Positions 59,370-64,000 of a DNA stretch of 64,000 bases are shown piece after piece. This DNA comes from Bog-473 sp963779735 (GTDB lineage Bacteria > Actinomycetota > Acidimicrobiia > Acidimicrobiales > RAAP-2). The notes beneath the pieces are model-generated. The model had not been told where the DNA came from. It worked only from the letters and a program-made list of their open reading frames with translations, and ran no database searches. The stretch covers positions 62,001-126,000 of the forward strand of contig CAVZZJ010000009.1 of assembly GCA_963779735.1 (NCBI GenBank), in the 5' to 3' direction. Made by a program: the position numbers and the translations under genes. The stretch's first letter is position 1; every line of letters starts with the position of its first letter.

Positions 59370-60365
59370 TCAGCCGGGGGGTCTCGGGACGAGATCGACC
59401 AGCGGCAGGGGGGCCACACGCGCCGGCTGGGCTCCGCCCACGCCGTCGCCCGACCTCACCCGCACCGGGCCGGGCGACGGCACGCTGCGATGCAGGTAGG
59501 CCAGGGCCGCCCATGCGCCCAGTTCGGGGCTCCAGACGGCCGAGGTCACCGTGCCGACCACCTTGTCGGCGGCTACGTCGTCGGGCGTCCCGTCCGGGGC
59601 CGGGGCGTGCAGGGTCATCCCGAAGGCCAGCCTCTCCCCCGCCGGATCCGACCCGCCGACGACGCCCACCAGGCGACGGGGGACGTTGGTGCCACGCGCA
59701 TCGAGCCGGGCGACCAGCTCCTGACCCGTGTAGCAGCCCTTGGTGAAGCTCACCGTCCGCTCCACCAACCCCGCCTCGGCGGCGATCGTCCGCTCGGTGA
59801 GCTCGCTCCCCATGGCCGGGATGCCCGATGCGATGCGGCAGGCCTCGAAGGCCTCCCGGTCGCAGGGGACGACTCCTTCGGGGAGGGTCCCGGCGGCAGG
59901 GTCGAGGACGACATCCCGGGGACCCAACAGATCGATCCCGCTCCACCCGTTCCACTCGAACGGCAGCACCAGGGCCCCGGCCCCGACCCCGGCCCCGACC
60001 AGCGCCCGGTCCACCCTGGCCCCGCGCCACGCCACGCACCGCCACTCCAGTCGTTCGACCTCCACCTTGGAGCGGAGGAGGAACTTCTTGAGCCGGGCCA
60101 CCATGGCGTCGCCGAAGCCTGCGTCCGTATCGAGCACGAAACCTTGCGGCTCCGTGCGGGTGACCCGCAGCAGCGCGCTCAGCTTGCCGTCGGGTTGGAG
60201 CAGGAGGGAGTCCGTGGTGTCCCCGGGGGCCAGCCCGGCGATCTCCTGGCTGAGCTGGCCCTGCAGGTAGGCCTCGGCGTCCACCCCACGCACGGCGAAG
60301 ACGTCGCGCCCGACGAGCGTGGCCCCGGCTCCCTGGCGGAGCGCGGCGACCTGGTCCTCCGTCAT
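59370..60365 (-). CDS. ygfZ: YgfZ/GcvT-like folate-binding protein
   Basis: A 331-residue protein of the YgfZ/CAF17 family, which helps maturation of Fe-S enzymes through a folate-dependent step. The diagnostic motif is FTKGCYTGQELVARLDARGT (KGCYTGQE). N-terminal FAVRGVDAEAYLQGQLSQEI and C-terminal VGTVTSAVWSPELGAWAALA (barrel) also fit. The ATG at 60365 overlaps the trpE stop (ATGA). Placement in the trp/his cluster is probably not functional but it is co-transcribed with trpE. Confidence 0.93.
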   Translation of the reverse strand: MTEDQVAALRQGAGATLVGRDVFAVRGVDAEAYLQGQLSQEIAGLAPGDTTDSLLLQPDGKLSALLRVTRTEPQGFVLDTDAGFGDAMVARLKKFLLRSKVEVERLEWRCVAWRGARVDRALVGAGVGAGALVLPFEWNGWSGIDLLGPRDVVLDPAAGTLPEGVVPCDREAFEACRIASGIPAMGSELTERTIAAEAGLVERTVSFTKGCYTGQELVARLDARGTNVPRRLVGVVGGSDPAGERLAFGMTLHAPAPDGTPDDVAADKVVGTVTSAVWSPELGAWAALAYLHRSVPSPGPVRVRSGDGVGGAQPARVAPLPLVDLVPRPPG

Positions 60366-61888
60366 GCCCTCTTCCCCTGCCGCCCCGCCGTCATGACGCG
60401 CGCCGCGGTGACGGCCACCAGCAGGGCCTGCGACTTGTGTCGGCACTCCTGGTCCTCGGCCGCCGGATCGCTGTCCGCCACGATCCCCGCCCCGGCCTGC
60501 ACGCTGGCCCGGCCGTCGGGTGAGACCACCATGGTACGGATGGCGATGGCGGTGTCGATGTTGCCCGAGAAGTCGATGTAGCCCACCACGCCCCCGTAGA
60601 CCCCGCGCTTGGTGGGCTCGAGCTCGTCGATGATCTGCATGGCCCGCACCTTGGGGGCGCCGGACAGCGTCCCGGCCGGGAGGGTCGCCCGCAGCACGTC
60701 GATCGGCCCCTTGTCCTCGGCCAGCTCTCCGGAGACCTGCGAGGTGATGTGCATGATGTGGCTGTACCGCTCGATCGTCATCAGCTCGTCCACCTTCTCG
60801 GTGCCGAAGCGGACGACGCGGCCGACGTCGTTGCGGGCCAGGTCGACCAGCATGATGTGCTCGGCCAGCTCCTTGGGGTCCTCGGACAGCTCCCCCTCCA
60901 GGAGGCGGTCGTGGTGCTCGGTCTCGCCCCGGGGGCGAGAGCCGGCGATCGGCCGCGAGGTCACGATGCCGTCGCGCAGGCGCACCATCGGCTCGGGCGA
61001 CGCGCCCACCACGGTCACCTCGGGGAAGCGCAGGAAGTACAGGTACGGGCTCGGGTTGAGCAGCCGTAGGGCTCGATACACGTCGAACGGGTCCGCCCCC
61101 AGCAAAAGGTCGTAGCGCTGGGAGAGCACGACCTGGAAGATGTCGCCCGCCGTGATGTACTCCTTGGCTATCTCGATGGCCGCCCGGTACTGCTCCGAGC
61201 TCATGGTGCGGCTGGCCTCGGCGGGCTCCACGCCGGGGCGGGGCGCCGGGACCATGCCGCCCGATCGGGTCCGGGCGCAGTCGGCGGCCAGCTCCTCCAG
61301 CCGGGCGCAGGCGGCCTCGTAGGCGGCGCCGAGCTGGGCAGCGGTGGCCACCTCGGGGTCGGGGACGAGGACGTTGTCGATGAGGTCGATGCGCTGGCGC
61401 CAGTGGTCGAAGACGGCGAACTGGCCGATCACCACCAGCGCGGCGTCGGGATGCCCCAGGTCGTCCGGCGGCACGTCGGGCAGGCGCTCGATCTCTCGCA
61501 CCACGTCGTAGCCGAGGTACCCCACCAGCCCGCCGTGCAGGGGTGGGAGCCCCTCCAGGATCGGGGACCGGAAGCGGGAGAGCAGGGCGTCGACCGCGGC
61601 CAGGATCCCCCGGTCCGAGGAGCCCAGGGCCAGCCGCCCGGTGGCGGTCACCGAGTTCCCCCGCGCCGTGAGCGTGGCCAGCGGGCGCCGGCCCACGAAG
61701 GAGTAGCGGCCCCAGCGCTCGCCGCCCTCGACCGACTCGAAGAGGAAGCCCTCCCCGTCGCCGACCACGTTGGCGAAGGCGGACACCGGGGTCAGGGTGT
61801 CGGCCACGACCTCGCACCACACCGGCACGATGGCGTGCTCCTTGGCCAGGGCCACGAACTCGACCGGGTCGGGTCGGAAGGTCAGCAA
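60362..61888 (-). CDS. trpE: Anthranilate synthase component I
   Basis: A 508-residue chorismate-utilising enzyme making anthranilate. The N-terminal feedback segment FLFESVEGGERWGRYSFVGR (equivalent of the LLES motif) is intact, suggesting inhibition by tryptophan. The catalytic domain has DIFQVVLSQRYDLLLGADPF, SRPIAGSRPRGETEHHDRLL, ELAEHIMLVDLARNDVGRVV and LPAGTLSGAPKVRAMQIIDE. The TTG start at 61888 overlaps the hisI stop. No glutaminase subunit (trpG) is in the window, so it uses one coded elsewhere or ammonia. trpD is also missing here. Confidence 0.96.
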   Translation of the reverse strand: MLTFRPDPVEFVALAKEHAIVPVWCEVVADTLTPVSAFANVVGDGEGFLFESVEGGERWGRYSFVGRRPLATLTARGNSVTATGRLALGSSDRGILAAVDALLSRFRSPILEGLPPLHGGLVGYLGYDVVREIERLPDVPPDDLGHPDAALVVIGQFAVFDHWRQRIDLIDNVLVPDPEVATAAQLGAAYEAACARLEELAADCARTRSGGMVPAPRPGVEPAEASRTMSSEQYRAAIEIAKEYITAGDIFQVVLSQRYDLLLGADPFDVYRALRLLNPSPYLYFLRFPEVTVVGASPEPMVRLRDGIVTSRPIAGSRPRGETEHHDRLLEGELSEDPKELAEHIMLVDLARNDVGRVVRFGTEKVDELMTIERYSHIMHITSQVSGELAEDKGPIDVLRATLPAGTLSGAPKVRAMQIIDELEPTKRGVYGGVVGYIDFSGNIDTAIAIRTMVVSPDGRASVQAGAGIVADSDPAAEDQECRHKSQALLVAVTAARVMTAGRQGKRA

Positions 61889-62286
61889 CGGGATCGGGGC
61901 ACGCCGGGACCCCGGCCGATGGTGCGGTAGAAGCAGCTCCGCTCGCCGGTGTGGCAGGCACCGCGCCCGTGCTGGTCCACGAGCACCACGAGCGCGTCGC
62001 CGTCGCAGTCGATGCGCACCTCGCGCACGTACTGGCGGTCGCCCGACGTCTCACCCTTCTGCCAGTACTCCTTACGGCTGCGGCTGTAGAACCACGATCG
62101 GCCCGTGTCCAGGGTTCGGCGCAGGGCCTCGGCGTCCATGTACGCCACGGTCAGCACCGTCCCGTCGGTGGCGTCCTGCACGATGGCCGGCACCAGGCCG
62201 TCCGCGCTCTTGGCGAAGTCCACCTCGTGCACGAGCGCCTCGTCCACGGTCAGCGGCGCCCCGTTCGCCGGCACGGCTTCGTTCAT
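61882..62286 (-). CDS. hisI: Phosphoribosyl-AMP cyclohydrolase
   Basis: A 134-residue zinc enzyme opening the adenine ring in histidine synthesis. Core motifs are LVPAIVQDATDGTVLTVAYM, TGRSWFYSRSRKEYWQKGET, then CDGDALVVLVDQHGRGACHT and GERSCFYRTIG with the metal-binding Cys and His. No phosphoribosyl-ATP pyrophosphatase (HisE) domain is fused. ATG 62286 overlaps the GroES-like stop (ATGA), and the 3' end overlaps trpE, physically linking histidine and tryptophan genes. Confidence 0.95.
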   Translation of the reverse strand: MNEAVPANGAPLTVDEALVHEVDFAKSADGLVPAIVQDATDGTVLTVAYMDAEALRRTLDTGRSWFYSRSRKEYWQKGETSGDRQYVREVRIDCDGDALVVLVDQHGRGACHTGERSCFYRTIGRGPGVPRSRC

Positions 62287-62639
62287 AGATACAGGCCCGT
62301 CCCGCTGTCGTTCCGCTTCGACGCGATGGCGTGGATGTCGCGCTCGCGCAGGATGACGTACTCCTCGCCGTGGAGCTCCACCTCGAAGCGGTCCTCGGGA
62401 TTGAACAGGACGGTGTCGCCCACCTTGACCGTGCGCACGTGGGGGCCGACGGCCACCGCCACCGCCCAGCTGAGGCGGCGCGTGAGCTGGGCCGTGGCCG
62501 GGATCAGGATTCCCGCCCGGGAGCGGCGCTCACCCTCGCTCTGGGAGATCTGGACCAGGACCCGGTCGAAGAGGACGGAGATGGGCTGCATCTCGTCGAT
62601 CGGAGGTGGCGGGTCCGCCGTTTTCGTCGTCGTGGGCAC
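62283..62639 (-). CDS. GroES-like co-chaperonin homologue
   Basis: A 118-residue protein with the GroES beta-barrel. The mobile loop is SEGERRSRAGILIPATAQLT, with hydrophobic ILI in place of the usual IVL-type tripeptide that contacts GroEL. VGPHVRTVKVGDTVLFNPED followed by RFEVELHGEEYVILRERDIH is the barrel. An N-terminal Pro-rich extension (TTTKTADPPPPIDEMQPI) and a C-terminal tail (RNDSGTGLYL) are unusual. No groEL adjoins it, so it may be a second, specialised co-chaperonin. GTG 62639. It lies between hisF (22 bp) and hisI (overlap). Confidence 0.85.
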   Translation of the reverse strand: MPTTTKTADPPPPIDEMQPISVLFDRVLVQISQSEGERRSRAGILIPATAQLTRRLSWAVAVAVGPHVRTVKVGDTVLFNPEDRFEVELHGEEYVILRERDIHAIASKRNDSGTGLYL

Positions 62640-62661
62640 CCTCGCACGGTACCCCACGATC

Positions 62662-63426
62662 TCAGGCCGGGCGGACGATGACCCCGTGCGCCGCCATGTA
62701 GGCCTTGGCCTCGCCCAGCGTGAACTCCCGGCGGTGGAAGATTGACGCCGCCAGCACGGCGTCCGCCCCGCCCAGGGTTACCCCCTCGACGAGGTGCTGC
62801 AGCGTCCCCACGCCGCCCGATGCCACCACGGGGATGTCCACGGCGCCCACCACGGCCCGGATCAGCTCCAGATCGAAGCCGTCACGCGTCCCGTCGCGGT
62901 CCATGGAGGTCAGGAGGATCTCCCCGGCGCCGTTGGCGGCGCACCGGGCGGCCCAGGCCACCGCGTCCAGCTCGGTGGGGCGGCGGCCGCCGTGGGTGTG
63001 GACGACCCAACCCGATCCGTCGCTCGCCGCCCGGGCGTCGATGGCCACCACCGCGCACTGTGCCCCGAACTCGTCGGCGATGTCGCGCACCAGCGTCGGG
63101 CGCTCCACGGCGGCGCTGTTCACCGCCACCTTGTCCGCTCCGGCCCGCAGGAGGCGGCGGGCGTCATCGGTCTCCCGTACGCCCCCGCCGACCGTGAGGG
63201 GGATGAACACCTGTTCGGCCGTGCGCGCCACCACCGACACCATGGTGTCGCGGCCGTCCGACGAGGCGGTGATGTCGAGGAAGGTGAGCTCGTCCGCCCC
63301 CTCCTCGTCGTAGCGGGCGGCCAGCTCGACCGGGTCGCCCTCGTCGGTGAGGTCGACGAAGCGCACGCCCTTGACGACACGGCCGCCGGTGACATCGAGG
63401 CAGGGGATCAGCCGGACGCTGCGCAT
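62662..63426 (-). CDS. hisF: Imidazole glycerol phosphate synthase cyclase subunit
   Basis: A 254-residue TIM barrel making imidazole glycerol phosphate and AICAR with ammonia from HisH. Catalytic Asp11 is in VRLIPCLDVTGGRVVKGVRF, and the second Asp in CAVVAIDARAASDGSGWVVH. VFIPLTVGGGVRETDDARRL and IPVVASGGVGTLQHLVEGVT are the phosphate sites. ATG 63426 lies inside the end of hisA (19-bp overlap). An apparent HisA-HisF single frame upstream is an artefact of the hisA frameshift. hisH is not in the window. Confidence 0.96.
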   Translation of the reverse strand: MRSVRLIPCLDVTGGRVVKGVRFVDLTDEGDPVELAARYDEEGADELTFLDITASSDGRDTMVSVVARTAEQVFIPLTVGGGVRETDDARRLLRAGADKVAVNSAAVERPTLVRDIADEFGAQCAVVAIDARAASDGSGWVVHTHGGRRPTELDAVAWAARCAANGAGEILLTSMDRDGTRDGFDLELIRAVVGAVDIPVVASGGVGTLQHLVEGVTLGGADAVLAASIFHRREFTLGEAKAYMAAHGVIVRPA

Positions 63427-64000
63427 GCCGCGACGGCCTCCTCCACGCCGAACCGGCCCTCGACCAGGGCCTTGCCCACGATGACACCGGCCAGCCGGTC
63501 CAGCCCGGCGAGGGCTCGCAGGTCGTTGAGGGACCCGACTCCGCCGGAGGCCACGACCGGCAGGGTGGTCAGCGCCAGCAAGGCGCCCATCCCGGCCAGG
63601 TCGGGACCCTCGAGCATCCCGTCCCGTGCGATGGACGTGGCCACGACCGCCCCGACCGGCTCGCCCTCCCAGCGCCCGAGGAGCGCGGGGATGGCGACGG
63701 GCGAGCTGACGGCCCAGCCCTGGCCCTTGAGCTGGCCGATCGAGCCGACCTGGGCCGCCTGGGCCGCCTGGGGCGTAGTCGAGGCCCACCGCCACCTGGC
63801 CGGGCCAGCGGCGGGCGCAGCGGGTGACGAGGTCGGGGTCCGCCATGGCGGCGGTGCCGAGCACCACGCGGGCCACCCCGAGGTCCAGGACGGCGGCCAC
63901 GTCGTCCTCGGTGCGGATGCCCCCGCCGGCCTGCACCCTGACGCCGGCCGGCGTGACCTGGGCGGCGATCTTCGCCAGCGTGGCCCGCTCGTGCGGCACA
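63408..64000 (-). CDS. hisA: Phosphoribosylformimino-5-aminoimidazole carboxamide ribotide isomerase, 5' part missing and one-base frameshift
   Basis: Only the C-terminal approximately 197 residues are in the window. The upstream frame has VRVQAGGGIRTEDDVAAVLD and LGVARVVLGTAAMADPDLVT, then VAVGLDY. At about 63766-63778 the frame must shift by one base to continue as GQLKGQGWAVSSPVAIPALL, then VATSIARDGMLEGPDLAGMG and LPVVASGGVGSLNDLRALAG. The second catalytic Asp lies in IARDG. Small 9-bp repeats (CTGGGCCGC type) surround the slip. The sequence around the slip (PQAAQAAQVG) is atypical for HisA. It is upstream of hisF in the same operon. Confidence 0.85.
   Translation of the reverse strand, partial: CRTSGPRWRRSPPRSRRPASGCRPAGASAPRTTWPPSWTSGWPAWCSAPPPWRTPTSSPAAPAAGPARWRWASTTPQAAQAAQVGSIGQLKGQGWAVSSPVAIPALLGRWEGEPVGAVVATSIARDGMLEGPDLAGMGALLALTTLPVVASGGVGSLNDLRALAGLDRLAGVIVGKALVEGRFGVEEAVAACAASG

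Noticed and set aside
59370..62054. One giant frame spanning hisI, trpE and ygfZ regions
   Set aside because: Only its end is protein-like (YgfZ); the start of YgfZ is the ATG overlapping the trpE stop.
62662..63999. A single long frame looking like a HisA-HisF fusion
   Set aside because: The first third is HisA-like, then it becomes Gly/Arg/Pro-rich nonsense, while the true HisA continuation is in another frame. HisF has its own ATG at 63426. The fusion is caused by the hisA frameshift.

Overview
This is a GC-rich window (roughly two thirds G+C by eye). Its gene content points to an actinobacterium, and my best guess is a member or relative of the class Acidimicrobiia. The clues are two enzymes of F420-associated families, a mycothiol-dependent (MDMPI-like) enzyme, a small DUF6186-like membrane protein, frequent GTG/TTG starts, and tight ATGA/GTGA overlaps inside operons. 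The taxonomic call is an inference.

Layout. (1) 1-22158: an exopolysaccharide locus. It holds a truncated ECF sigma factor, a priming sugar transferase with a proline-rich repeat tail, a HIT-like protein, two LuxR-type response regulators, a GDP-mannose 6-dehydrogenase-like enzyme, two GT4 glycosyltransferases, an AsnB-type amidotransferase, a fused MDR/Gfo-Idh-MocA oxidoreductase, a heparinase II/III-family lyase, a flippase, two Wzz-like co-polymerases with degenerate kinase domains, an O-antigen ligase/polymerase and a methyltransferase. Together these could make, export, polymerise and trim a uronic-acid-rich, possibly amidated polymer. (2) 22361-31500: a tRNA-Leu(CAA) followed by a decayed island of lower GC. 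It contains an integrase remnant, truncated and frameshifted fragments, and a set of single-gene redox enzymes (F420/PPOX, 3-hydroxyisobutyrate-dehydrogenase-like, aldo/keto reductase, CMD, MBL). (3) 31512-38158: scattered housekeeping and stress genes (flippase-like membrane protein, GYD, NYN, MFS+TetR, DedA, PPK2, thioredoxin). (4) 38175-46850: a duplicated A-B array of large FtsX-type permeases with no ATPase in the array. The second B copy has lost its middle in frame. (5) 46958-50569: a type II fatty-acid operon fabD-fabG-acpP-fabF behind two inverted-repeat operators. (6) 50573-54745: PRC-barrel protein, small hypothetical protein, MMPL transporter and MDMPI-family enzyme. (7) 54759-64000: interleaved tryptophan and histidine genes (trpA, B, F, C, E; hisI, F, A) with ygfZ, an orphan GroES-like protein and small membrane proteins. 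trpD and trpG are not in the window.

A window-wide oddity is that five otherwise convincing reading frames (flippase tail, Wzz-like protein, MMPL, DUF6186-like, HisA) are each broken by what looks like one extra base. Assembly error is the simplest explanation. No CRISPR array, rRNA or complete insertion sequence was seen.
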